Shown here: piece after piece, positions 1-8,174 of the stretch
Numbering within the stretch: the first letter of the stretch is position 1
How the letters are laid out: every line of letters starts with the position of its first letter
Origin: an uncultured Gammaproteobacteria bacterium
GTDB lineage: Bacteria > Pseudomonadota > Gammaproteobacteria > Arenicellales > JAANXG01
Assembly: GCA_947259705.1 (NCBI GenBank)
Contig: CAMYNL010000026.1
Location: 1-40,000, forward strand
Direction: 5' to 3'
DNA length: 40,000 bases
Program-made: the position numbers and the translations under genes
Notes under the pieces: model-generated
What the model was told of the DNA's origin: nothing
What the model saw: only the letters and a program-made list of their open reading frames with translations
Databases searched by the model: none

Positions 1-219
1 TGGAGGCGACGTACGATGATGCACCGCTGTGGACAAGCTCGCGCGCAATCGGGGTGTAACCCGATAAGTCTCCGCGTTCGTTTCAGTAATGCGCGCATCC
101 CTCAACGACGGTTGCGACCATGGGTCCCCAAATCACCACATTACGCACCCAGTGCCTAGGCTAAAGCTCCCCAGGCGCTCTTTTTTTGCCTTGAGGCATA
201 TGCTTTAAACTTAGTAACT
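1..219. other. No gene recognised at left edge
   Basis: I see no convincing reading frame in this stretch. The only distinctive element is a run of seven T at 181-187 behind a GC-rich segment (CAGGCGCTC). It could be the tail of a terminator for a gene left of the window, but no strong stem can be drawn. Confidence 0.4.
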
Positions 220-294
220 ATGCGTACGATACTGTTCGGGTTAATTGCTCTGGCTCTCTCGGGGCCGTTCAGGGCGAGGAAGATCCAAGAGTGA
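220..294 (+). CDS. Possible 24-residue hydrophobic leader ORF
   Basis: An ATG at 220 opens a 24-codon frame whose product begins MRTILFGLIALALSG, a short basic start followed by a hydrophobic run. Its stop TGA (292-294) overlaps the GTG start of the next gene (291-293) as GTGA, an arrangement typical of translational coupling. There is no clear Shine-Dalgarno sequence upstream of 220. It may be a small membrane peptide, a leader ORF, or the 5' remnant of a longer secreted protein that has decayed. It may also be chance, because the frame is short. Confidence 0.25.
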   Translation: MRTILFGLIALALSGPFRARKIQE

Positions 295-665
295 AGCAAC
301 TTCGGCTCGTTTTGATCGTCGCGAATGCAACGGCGATAGCGGTCCTGTTGGCGATACCGATCGGTAAGCTGTTCGGTGTGATTGAAGAGGAAGTGGGCGC
401 CGCGGCTGTGTACGGGTGGTTGATCTTTTTCGTTCCGTTGTTCGCCTCGGCGCTTGCACTGTGGGGCATTCAGTTTTCCCGACCGGCCCTTGCCCGTCCA
501 TCTGTCATCGTCGCCATGCCGGGCAGCTTTCTAGTCGCGTTTCTATCGTTGTTCACGTATTGGCAGGGCCCGTCCGATTTCGCACAGTTTGGGATCGGCG
601 CGACAATCCTCTTTTGTCTCAATGTCCTGGCACTATGGGAACCGTTCAAGGATCGTCTCGAGTGA
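291..665 (+). CDS. Small four-helix membrane protein, function unknown
   Basis: The 124-residue product is almost entirely hydrophobic. Segments at about residues 5-27, 40-60, 70-90 and 100-117 look like four transmembrane helices, joined by short polar loops, with a charged C-terminus (EPFKDRLE). The start is GTG at 291, with AGGA ten bases upstream. I do not recognise a family and no catalytic motif is visible. It stands alone, apart from the small overlapping frame upstream. A real coding region is likely from the sustained hydrophobic pattern and codon use; the function is unknown. Confidence 0.6.
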   Translation: MKQLRLVLIVANATAIAVLLAIPIGKLFGVIEEEVGAAAVYGWLIFFVPLFASALALWGIQFSRPALARPSVIVAMPGSFLVAFLSLFTYWQGPSDFAQFGIGATILFCLNVLALWEPFKDRLE

Positions 666-1132
666 TCGACACCTGCATCGCGGGACATCCACCGGGACAG
701 ACAAAACGACAGGCGGGACGTCGTGCGCCGCCCACCCATATCCACGTGGCTACTGAAACGCGCACTACTTCATTGGCGTAAGTCGACGGGCTCAGACGTT
801 ATGCCACGGCGTATTTGTGCCATCTGGCGAAGGCTGCATGCAATGTGACAGGTGGTGTTATTACAGCGACATCGCGAGAGCGGACCTTCAAGAAAACAAT
901 TTTTCTTTTGTACCAAAGGTCCAGTCATGGCCGCAAGCAGCTACAGGTATTCCCTATCGGCCGTATGTAACCGGATTAGACGGGTCGATCAAAGATGGCT
1001 AAAGCTGGCAGCCAATGTTCCTGAGACGCGATTCAACGCCACCCGATCCAAGACCACTTACCAGCTGGCCGGAAGTCCGTCGGGGTGGATTAATGTCTGC
1101 GTCCCTTCGCGCCGGCATTATAGACGGACATG
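666..1132. other. Gene-poor stretch with an AT-rich two-part hairpin
   Basis: Short frames here (for example 817-1002) lack ribosome binding sites, protein-like composition and recognisable motifs. The visible structure is a nested inverted repeat at 882-922. The outer arms are GGACCTT (882-888) and AAGGTCC (916-922). The inner arms are AAGAAAA (890-896) and TTTTCTT (901-907). No T-tract follows, so it is not a classical terminator. I see nothing else in this stretch. Confidence 0.45.
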
Positions 1133-1951
1133 CTAACGCCCGCGCCAGACCGGGTCGCGCTTCTCGATGAACGCATCGATTCCCTCGGCGGCATCCTCGG
1201 CCATCATGTTACAGGCCATCACCTCGGCGGCGAAGTCATAGGCCGACTCCAGTTCCTTATCGATCTGACGGTAGAACATCTGCTTGCCGGTGCGTACCGC
1301 CACCGGTGAGCGGTCGGTAATGTGGCGCGCCAGCGACATCACCTGTTCGTCCAGCAGGCCGGGCTCGACCGCCCGGTTGACCAGCCCCAACCTGGCGGCG
1401 CCCTCCGCGCTGATGAACTCACCGGTCAGCAGCATCTCCATCGCGTGTTTACGCAGGATGTTGCGGCTGAGTGGCACCCCGGGCGTGGCACAGAACAACC
1501 CGACGTTGATGCCCGAGGTGGCGAAAGAGGCCTCGGTCGATGCGACGGCAAGATCAGCGGTGGCGACGAGCTGGCATCCGGCGGCGGTGGCGATCCCATG
1601 CACACGGGCAATGATCGGTTGCGGGATACGGTTCATGGTCAGCATCATCTCGCTGCACTTTCTGAACAGCTCGCGGTAATACTCCTGGTCGGGACGGGCA
1701 CGCATCTCCTTCAGGTCGTGGCCGGCGCAGTACGCCTTGCCGGCCCCGGCGAGGATGACGACACGTACCGAGTCGTCTTGCTCAATATCTTTGAGGGTGT
1801 CATGCAACGCAGTCAGCATAGCCTCGGAAAGCGTGTTGTATTGCCGCGGGCGATTGAGGGTGAGGGTGGTGATCCCGTTGTCGTCCTCGCGCAGCAGGAT
1901 CGGTTCCCGGGCGAGAGATTCGGCGGCCTGGGTCATTTGTGTCGTCTCCAT
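1133..1951 (-). CDS. Enoyl-CoA hydratase/isomerase family protein, ECHDC3-like
   Basis: Crotonase-fold protein of 272 residues. The chosen ATG at 1951 has AAGGA upstream (AAGGAATCCATG) and gives METTQMTQ; an in-frame upstream start at 1984 would add 11 residues. Family signatures include TLNRPRQYNTLSEAM, AYCAGHDLKEM (the CoA-binding and oxyanion-hole strand) and HGIATAAGCQLVATADLAVA. The two glutamates that catalyse hydration in classical crotonases are absent. The GGGCE position reads AAGCQ, and the PE position before the second oxyanion-hole glycine reads TSGINVG. That pattern matches the mitochondrial ECHDC3-like branch, whose reaction is not well defined. Hydratase activity is therefore doubtful. 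It is divergent from a thioesterase gene at 2150, which suggests a shared acyl-CoA role. Confidence 0.85.
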   Translation of the reverse strand: METTQMTQAAESLAREPILLREDDNGITTLTLNRPRQYNTLSEAMLTALHDTLKDIEQDDSVRVVILAGAGKAYCAGHDLKEMRARPDQEYYRELFRKCSEMMLTMNRIPQPIIARVHGIATAAGCQLVATADLAVASTEASFATSGINVGLFCATPGVPLSRNILRKHAMEMLLTGEFISAEGAARLGLVNRAVEPGLLDEQVMSLARHITDRSPVAVRTGKQMFYRQIDKELESAYDFAAEVMACNMMAEDAAEGIDAFIEKRDPVWRGR

Positions 1952-2149
1952 GGATTCCTTGCGCTCGATTGTGCCCGTGTGCACCGCCCCAGTTCAAGCC
2001 GGCTGTCCGCCGCGGAAACGACGTCACGGCCGGTCAATGGCTGGGCGATTGCGATTGTTTTCAGTAGCATGGGCGCCGGGGCGGGGCCTGGCCGAGGCCG
2101 CGCGCCGCGCTCAGCCCGAAGCCCAAGCATAAAATAACTGGAGTAAGTC

Positions 2150-2614
2150 GTGACAGACAGACGCAAAGCCGATGACCGCGCTCGCTACCCACATTTCCTG
2201 ACCATCCCGACGCGCTGGATGGACAATGACCTGTACGGCCATGTCAATAATGTAGTGTATTACTCCTATTTCGATACGGTGATCAACGAGTACCTGATCA
2301 ACAAGGGCGGCCTGGATATACACGGCGGTCCGGTTATCGGTATCGCGGTGGAAACCCATTGCAACTTCTATCAGCCGCTCGCTTTCCCCGCTTTGGTCTC
2401 GGCTGGCCTGCGGGTCGCCCGTCTTGGCAGGTCCAGCGTGCGCTACGAGGTGGGACTTTTCGGTGAGCGAGACGAGTGTGCCGCCGCCGCGGGCCACTTC
2501 GTGCACGTCTTCGTGGACCGCGAGAGCCAGCGTCCGGTACCCATTCCCGACCAGGTCCGCAACGCGTTGCTCGCCCTGCGGATCGATGCAGCAGTAAAGT
2601 CCGAAACTTCGTGA
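2150..2614 (+). CDS. Acyl-CoA thioesterase, 4-hydroxybenzoyl-CoA thioesterase (4HBT) fold
   Basis: The 154-residue product is a single hot-dog domain of the YbgC/FadM type. The segment [20 protein letters not shown] (about residues 23-42) is the family signature; the Asp in the DxxGHVNN region is the usual catalytic carboxylate. The chain length is normal for the family. The start is GTG at 2150, preceded by GGAG. Members hydrolyse short- or medium-chain acyl-CoA in the cytoplasm. The gene is divergent from the ECHDC3-like gene, with the roughly 200-base intergene probably holding both promoters. Substrate cannot be inferred from sequence. Confidence 0.87.
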   Translation: MTDRRKADDRARYPHFLTIPTRWMDNDLYGHVNNVVYYSYFDTVINEYLINKGGLDIHGGPVIGIAVETHCNFYQPLAFPALVSAGLRVARLGRSSVRYEVGLFGERDECAAAAGHFVHVFVDRESQRPVPIPDQVRNALLALRIDAAVKSETS

Positions 2615-3110
2615 CGGTGTCACGCGAGCGTGCCACGTCGCGTCGCCGGATGCCTGTATTACGGGTGTGTCGACATGTCATCGGCATACTGCTCGCAGGT
2701 GCATGGGTCATGTTCCCGTCATTTACCCACTGCCTGAGAGGTAAAGCGGTGCCGGACGAACGGATACTTTGACTATACGTTGATCTATATCATCACAGCC
2801 TCACTACGATCTGCGTCTGTCGCGTTCACCCTGCCTTCGGTCGTGTCTGCCGTGGGCCATTTCACCCAACGCGCGGTTCATTTTTGGTTGGTCGGAATTT
2901 CTTTGCGTCGGTCTGTCCAAGCGGTCACTTGGTTGCCAGAGATTGTCGACTGATCGGAGAATCCGTGCGCCCAACATCGAGGGTGATTGTTGTCACCGTT
3001 GTTGTTGCCCGTCATCCATACACTCCCGTGCCTATCGAAAGGTCTCCAATACATCACGCGCCCGAAAGGGCTGCAGAAAAAATACCGCTAGCAACGGGAG
3101 GTAGATATCC
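2615..3110. other. Intergenic stretch before the cytochrome gene
   Basis: Nearly 500 bases without a convincing gene. A 40-codon hydrophobic frame starting with the ATG at 2651 has no ribosome binding site and is not called. The stretch becomes AT-richer from about 2765 and contains TTGACT (2769-2774) and TATATC (2786-2791), but the spacing is too short for a standard promoter. The last part carries the ribosome binding site GGGAGGT (3096-3102) of the cytochrome gene. I looked for a c-di-GMP riboswitch here and saw none. Confidence 0.4.
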
Positions 3111-5906
3111 ATGGCAGTAATCAGTCGTCCGCTGAACACACGCCGAACCGGTTCGGCTTTTCTCATGTCGGCGGTGGGGGCAGCATCTTTTCTCGCGGCG
3201 ATGTTCGTCGTCGCGCCGCCTGCCCACGCCGAACATACGCTCAATATCGATCGCGCCGAGTGGCGGAACGACGGCAGTCGCCTGCGTCTCGAGGGGCATA
3301 CCGCCGGCGAAGGCGAGGTCAACGTGACGCTGACCGTGCGTGGTCCCGATGGCTCAGCGGTGCTGACCAACACTGTGCAGGGTGACGACGGCGAGTGGGA
3401 ATTCCGCCGCCGCAACCTCAGCATCGCGCCGTGCACGGTGGAGGCGAGCCAGCAGGGCGGCGGGCAGGCCGGCCCCAGGAACATCAGCGGTCGCCCGGCG
3501 GCCTGCGACAACGCACCGCCACCGCCCCCACCGGATCAGAACCAGCCGCCGGTGGCCAACGACGACAGCGCCAGGACAACGCGTAATACGCCGGTCACCA
3601 TTGACGTGGTGGCAAACGACACCGACAGCGACGGTACGGTCGATCCGGCCACGGTGGCCATCGTCAGCGGTCCCGCCAACGGCAACGTGGGTAACAATGG
3701 CGACGGCACGGTGACCTACGGGCCCAATACCGATTTCGTCGGCACCGACAGTTTCCAATACACGGTGCAGGACAACGACGGCGCCATCTCCAATACGGCC
3801 ACGGTAACCGTGGCGGTGAATGACGACGTGGTCGTCAGGCCCGATATCTCGATCAACTCGACCAGCCAGAACGCCGAGATCCTGCCTTCCTCGCCGGTAC
3901 CCGAGGAGGCGTTCGTCAACGACAACGCCTACCGCGTATTCGCGGTGAACGATCTCGGTATGCATTGCGGCGACCTGGATACCCGCGTGTCCAGCATCCT
4001 GCCGCCGTTCAACGTCATCCACGCCCAGGTGATCCGGCGCGGATCCTCGCCCGACCTGCTGAGTCGCGCAGACGGCATCGAGGTGCTGTACTCCGCCGCC
4101 TCCAACCCGGATGACCCGGCGCTGGCCAACGGCAACCTGCTGTTGACTGACGACGGCTACAAGACCAACTTCTGGGACGTGGCCCGCCAGGCCTATGCTC
4201 CCTTCTACCCGCCCGGCATTCTGGCGGCGTTCTATCCACCAGGCGACAATATTCTTGACCTGGGTCTGCCGGTGCCCGATGTCGAGCGGCTCTATCTGGG
4301 CGACGGGCAGTTGACCGCCGACCAGCAGGCCATGCCTGGCCGTTTTGGTCCCTATCTGCAGAACGACCCGCAGCCGTTCCATCTGTTCGTGAACGACCTG
4401 CCGTTCTTCCTCAATTTTCCGTTCGGCTATGTCGCGGATAACGTGAGCTGGTTCGAGGCGGCCGGCATCCCTGTCGCAGCCTTCGATGACTTCGGCCTGG
4501 AGAACCCCTATCCGCTGATGCGGGTGCAGGCCGAGCAGAACGGCAATGTAGTGGCGAGCGTGGATACGGTGACCCCGATCTCCGGCGAGGCCAACTGCCA
4601 GGCCTGCCATACCGGCACCATCGACGGCGGTAACGGCGCCGCCACCGCGCAACTCGCTAACGTGGCCGACAGCTCGGACGATCCCGAGTTCGGCAACCTG
4701 CCGCAGATCGTGAGCATCGAGTGGGCCTCGGACGTCAACATCCTGCGCCTGCACGACCTCAAGCACGGCTCGGACAATCCGGACGGTGCCAAGTACCAGC
4801 CGGATCTGGTCGATCAGCAGCCCGTGGTCTGCCAGCGCTGTCACTACACGCCGGCGCTGGACCTGGCCCAGGTGGGACCGAAGGGGCCGGCGGACGCGGA
4901 TGCCAACGGCCGCGAGCAGGTCAATGTGCGCAGCATGTCCAACGTCATGCACAGCCACCATGCCTCGGTGACGGATACCCTAGGAGCCGCGTTGTTTCCG
5001 GAGATGCCGCCGCCGGTCGACGGACAGGGCAGGCGCGATTTCGTCGAGGCGCAGGAGATACTCGGCGAGACCTGCTACATGTGCCACCCGGGCGAGCGCA
5101 CCCAGTGCCTGCGTGGCGCCATGTTCAATGCCGAAATCGTGTGCCAGGACTGCCACGGTGAGATGGCCCAGGTCGGCGACGACTTCACCCGTAATGTGAC
5201 GCCTGACAATCCCGGAGCATTCGAGTTGGCGGCGGATTTCTACACCAACCCGGCAACGCCGCGCGTGCCCTGGGCCAACGAACCCGGTTGCGGCTCCTGC
5301 CATACCGGTGACGCCACCAACAACCTGGCCGGCGCCGGCGACACCATCGCCGCCGATGACGGCATCCGGTTGCTGCAGGCCTTCCGCGAAGGGGACGGCA
5401 AGGCCACGCCCATCGTGCCGAGCAACAAGCGCTTCGCCGAGAATACGGTGGCCAGCGGACCGGCCGCCGGCAATCCCAAACTGTACCGGGTCAGTGTTGA
5501 CGAGCATGGCGGCCTGTTCTGCGAGGCCTGCCACGGCAGCACCCATGCCGAGTGGCCGAACGCGAATCCCAACGCCAATGACAACCTGACCTCCATTCAG
5601 CTGCAGGGTCATGCCGGCACCATCACCGAGTGCAGCACCTGCCACACCGGTGACCTCGGCAACACCCTGGACGGGCCGCACGGCATGCACCCCGTGGGCG
5701 ACACCGAGTTTGCCGACGGCGGTCACGACGGCATGGCGGAGGACAACCCCGACGCCTGCCGTTCCTGCCACGGCCAGACCGGCCAGGGCACCGTGCTATC
5801 ACGCACCGCCGTCGATCGCAATCTGCCGGACGCCGGCTTCGTGGCCAAGGGCACGCAGATCGGCTGCGGGCTCTGCCACGACAACGAGCTGGCCGGCGGC
5901 GGCTGA
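3111..5906 (+). CDS. Secreted nonaheme cytochrome c with Ig/cadherin-like domain
   Basis: A 931-residue exported electron carrier. Residues 1-40 form a signal peptide ending APPAHA. A Pro-rich linker (135-147) leads into an Ig/cadherin-like repeat at about 147-237 (NQPPVANDD start, GTDSFQYTVQDNDG end). A globular region (about 240-490) contains VNDLGMHCGD. Nine CxxCH haem-attachment motifs have their first Cys at 496, 574, 655, 678, 727, 804, 841, 883 and 919. Many extra histidines in that half (HSHHAS, GPHGMHP, GGHDG) suggest bis-His ligation. No C-terminal membrane anchor or lipobox is visible, so it is periplasmic or extracellular. The ATG at 3111 has a strong GGGAGGT eight bases upstream. 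It appears monocistronic, with a terminator after it. No porin or other cytochrome lies nearby, so its redox partner is unknown. Confidence 0.9.
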   Translation: MAVISRPLNTRRTGSAFLMSAVGAASFLAAMFVVAPPAHAEHTLNIDRAEWRNDGSRLRLEGHTAGEGEVNVTLTVRGPDGSAVLTNTVQGDDGEWEFRRRNLSIAPCTVEASQQGGGQAGPRNISGRPAACDNAPPPPPPDQNQPPVANDDSARTTRNTPVTIDVVANDTDSDGTVDPATVAIVSGPANGNVGNNGDGTVTYGPNTDFVGTDSFQYTVQDNDGAISNTATVTVAVNDDVVVRPDISINSTSQNAEILPSSPVPEEAFVNDNAYRVFAVNDLGMHCGDLDTRVSSILPPFNVIHAQVIRRGSSPDLLSRADGIEVLYSAASNPDDPALANGNLLLTDDGYKTNFWDVARQAYAPFYPPGILAAFYPPGDNILDLGLPVPDVERLYLGDGQLTADQQAMPGRFGPYLQNDPQPFHLFVNDLPFFLNFPFGYVADNVSWFEAAGIPVAAFDDFGLENPYPLMRVQAEQNGNVVASVDTVTPISGEANCQACHTGTIDGGNGAATAQLANVADSSDDPEFGNLPQIVSIEWASDVNILRLHDLKHGSDNPDGAKYQPDLVDQQPVVCQRCHYTPALDLAQVGPKGPADADANGREQVNVRSMSNVMHSHHASVTDTLGAALFPEMPPPVDGQGRRDFVEAQEILGETCYMCHPGERTQCLRGAMFNAEIVCQDCHGEMAQVGDDFTRNVTPDNPGAFELAADFYTNPATPRVPWANEPGCGSCHTGDATNNLAGAGDTIAADDGIRLLQAFREGDGKATPIVPSNKRFAENTVASGPAAGNPKLYRVSVDEHGGLFCEACHGSTHAEWPNANPNANDNLTSIQLQGHAGTITECSTCHTGDLGNTLDGPHGMHPVGDTEFADGGHDGMAEDNPDACRSCHGQTGQGTVLSRTAVDRNLPDAGFVAKGTQIGCGLCHDNELAGGG

Positions 5907-5929
5907 CGCCAAGACCCTCGCTACAGCAT

Positions 5930-5958
5930 GCCCCGGCTCGCCTCTGGCGGGCCGGGGC
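5930..5958 (+). terminator. Rho-independent terminator after the cytochrome gene
   Basis: A 13-bp stem pairs GCCCCGGCTCGCC (5930-5942) with GGCGGGCCGGGGC (5946-5958), with one G·T pair and a three-base loop. A short T-tract (TTTT) follows about six bases later. It lies 24 bases after the cytochrome stop codon. Confidence 0.65.
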
Positions 5959-6179
5959 TATCGGTTTTCGAACCTTTCTCCAAGGCCGGCAACGAAGCCG
6001 ACGCCTGGTCCGGCAGTGCGCAGGAGAGCCTGGAGGCGGTTGCGCAGCCGGGCGCATCGCAGACGAATCGGGCCATCCCCGGCGGTCGGACATCGACGGG
6101 TCGATGCCGAGACGCCGGCCCTCCCGCAAAAATTACGCGAAAATCACTCGCTTTTTTCGAGCAGCGGCGTGGACCGGAG

Positions 6180-8174
6180 TCAGGTGTCCAGGCTGATCAG
6201 TTCGGTGTTCTCCTCGATCAGGTCCCCGGTGCTGCAGTGGACCTGTGCGACCGTGGCGTCGCACGGGGCGCTGAGAACATGCTCCATCTTCATCGCCTCG
6301 ATGGTCAGCAGGGCCTCGCCACGCAACACAGGGGTTCCTGGGGTTACATGAATGGAGGCGACGCGTCCGGGCACGGGCGCGATGACCCTGTCGTGACCGG
6401 GCTGGTGGTCCTCAGCGTCGGACAGCGGATCGTGAAGCTGTAATCTGAAGCCCTGACCGCGGTAAGACACCTCTACCGACCCCGCCTGCGCGATGACGAG
6501 GGCGCGGCTGCGATGTCCATTCAGTTCGATGGCAGGCCGGCCCCGGTCTCGACCCACGAGGCGCGCGCTCATCCGCCTGCCCGGCAGATCCAGTTCGTAC
6601 CCCCAGGGGCGAAAATGCACGGTGATGACAATCGGCACATCGTTGCAGCGGAATTCGAATATATGACGGTTGTCTTCATTGAGGCGCCAGCCGTCCATCC
6701 TGTGCCAGGGTGAATGCGGGTCCGCTGACCGGGCCGCCCGGTCGCGGCGCCGCCGGCGGCAGTGCGCCAGCAGATGCAGGCAGGCATGCGCCAGCACCTC
6801 GTCGGGGATCGTCATCGGCCCCGGGAGAAGGGCGTGCCGGTGCCGATCCACGAAGCCGGTGTCGACGGGGCCCGCGGCGACCTCAGGACGCGACAGCAGC
6901 GCGAGCAGGAAGTCTACGTTGGTCCTGACGCCGGCCACCTCGACGACGTCCAATGCGCGAACCAGGCGCTGCAGGGCCTGACTGCGATCCTTCCCGTGGG
7001 TGATCACCTTGGCCAGCAGCGAGTCGTAGTGGATGTCAACCCTGTCGCCCTGGCGGAACCCCGTGTCCACGCGCAGGGTCGGCGAACGCCGGGGCAGCCG
7101 CAGATGCAGCAGGCAGCCGCTGCTGGGTGCGAAATCGCGGGCCGGGTCTTCGGCGTAGATTCGCGCCTCCACGGCATGTCCGTCGATCGCCAATGCGTCC
7201 TGCGCCAACGGCAATGCCTCGCCGGCCGCCACGCGCAGCTGCCACTCGACCAGATCGAGGCCAGTGATCATCTCGGTCACCGGGTGCTCGACCTGCAGCC
7301 GCGTGTTCATTTCCATGAAATAGAAGTCACCCTGCGCATCGAGCAGGAATTCCACCGTTCCGGCCCCGCGATAATCGACCGCGCGGGCAACGGCCAGCGC
7401 GCAATCGCCCATGCGCCGGCGCAGCTGTGGGGACAGGGTCGCGGCCGGCGCTTCCTCCACGACCTTTTGCCGGCGGCGTTGCAACGAGCAGTCGCGCTCG
7501 AACAGGTGTACCGCGTTGCCGTGGCGATCGTGGAACACCTGGATCTCGATGTGCCTGGCGCCGGGGAGGTATTTTTCGAGCAGCATGTCGGCATCGCCGA
7601 AGGCACCGGCGGCCTCGCGTCGCGCGCTCGCCAGCGCCTCGGGGAAACCCGCCGCGTCGGTAACCAGGCGCATGCCGCGTCCACCGCCGCCGGCCACGGC
7701 CTTGATCAGCAGCGGGTAACCGATGTCTGCCGCCGCCTCGACGAGTGTATGGTCGCCCTGGTCCTGCTGATGGTAACCGGGCACCACGGGCACCCCGGCC
7801 TGAGCCAGTCGCTGCTTGGCGGCGCGCTTCGATCCCATGATGCGTATCGCCGCCACCGGCGGGCCGATGAAGACCAGCCCGGCATCGCTGCAGGCCTGGG
7901 CGAATTCCGCGTTCTCGGCAAGGAAGCCGTAGCCGGGATGTATCGCCTGCGCCCCACTGGCCTGGGCGGCTGCGATGATCCGGTCCGCGGCCAGGTAACT
8001 GTCGCGGGCGGGCGCATCACCGATTCGGTAGGCGTCGTCGGCCATGGCGACATGCAGGGCTTCGGTGTCCGCCGCCGAATAGACGGCAACGGTATCGATG
8101 CCGAGACGGCGCGCAGTAGCGACCACGCGGCAGGCAATCTCGCCCCGGTTGGCGATGAGGATCTTACTGAACAT
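6180..8174 (-). CDS. liuD: Methylcrotonoyl-CoA carboxylase, biotin-carrying alpha subunit
   Basis: The 664-residue protein has the standard order of an acyl-CoA carboxylase alpha chain. A biotin carboxylase N-domain (FSKILIANRGEIACRV) is followed by an ATP-grasp domain with GGGGRGM and the FMEMNTRLQVEHPVTE active-site segment, then a carboxylase C-domain and a linker. The C-terminal biotinyl domain carries EAMKMEH, with the biotinylated Lys at 629. It carboxylates its biotin with ATP and bicarbonate for transfer to 3-methylcrotonyl-CoA by the LiuB subunit, a step in leucine breakdown. Neighbouring isovaleryl-CoA dehydrogenase, beta subunit and methylglutaconyl-CoA hydratase genes make this assignment firmer than acetyl- or propionyl-CoA carboxylase. 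Its ATG (8172-8174) overlaps the end of liuC by 11 bases, consistent with coupled translation. It is the last gene of the cluster. Confidence 0.93.
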   Translation of the reverse strand: MFSKILIANRGEIACRVVATARRLGIDTVAVYSAADTEALHVAMADDAYRIGDAPARDSYLAADRIIAAAQASGAQAIHPGYGFLAENAEFAQACSDAGLVFIGPPVAAIRIMGSKRAAKQRLAQAGVPVVPGYHQQDQGDHTLVEAAADIGYPLLIKAVAGGGGRGMRLVTDAAGFPEALASARREAAGAFGDADMLLEKYLPGARHIEIQVFHDRHGNAVHLFERDCSLQRRRQKVVEEAPAATLSPQLRRRMGDCALAVARAVDYRGAGTVEFLLDAQGDFYFMEMNTRLQVEHPVTEMITGLDLVEWQLRVAAGEALPLAQDALAIDGHAVEARIYAEDPARDFAPSSGCLLHLRLPRRSPTLRVDTGFRQGDRVDIHYDSLLAKVITHGKDRSQALQRLVRALDVVEVAGVRTNVDFLLALLSRPEVAAGPVDTGFVDRHRHALLPGPMTIPDEVLAHACLHLLAHCRRRRRDRAARSADPHSPWHRMDGWRLNEDNRHIFEFRCNDVPIVITVHFRPWGYELDLPGRRMSARLVGRDRGRPAIELNGHRSRALVIAQAGSVEVSYRGQGFRLQLHDPLSDAEDHQPGHDRVIAPVPGRVASIHVTPGTPVLRGEALLTIEAMKMEHVLSAPCDATVAQVHCSTGDLIEENTELISLDT

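Noticed and set aside
817-1136. Two overlapping plus-strand frames of 61 and 94 codons
   Set aside because: No ribosome sites, no hydrophobic or domain pattern, and they overlap each other.
2651-2772. 40-codon hydrophobic frame after the thioesterase gene
   Set aside because: No ribosome binding site and no independent support; left as noncoding.
2615-3110. c-di-GMP (GEMM) riboswitch before the multihaem cytochrome
   Set aside because: Such riboswitches often precede multihaem cytochromes, but the conserved core segments are not visible here.
3354-4961. Long minus-strand frame (535 codons) opposite the cytochrome gene
   Set aside because: It is His/Arg/Val-rich shadow translation of a GC-rich gene. 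The plus frame has a signal peptide, a strong ribosome site and nine haem motifs.
6140-6165. Terminator for the liu cluster (CTCG...CGAG around a poly-A/T run)
   Set aside because: Only a four-base stem can be drawn, which is too weak to call.
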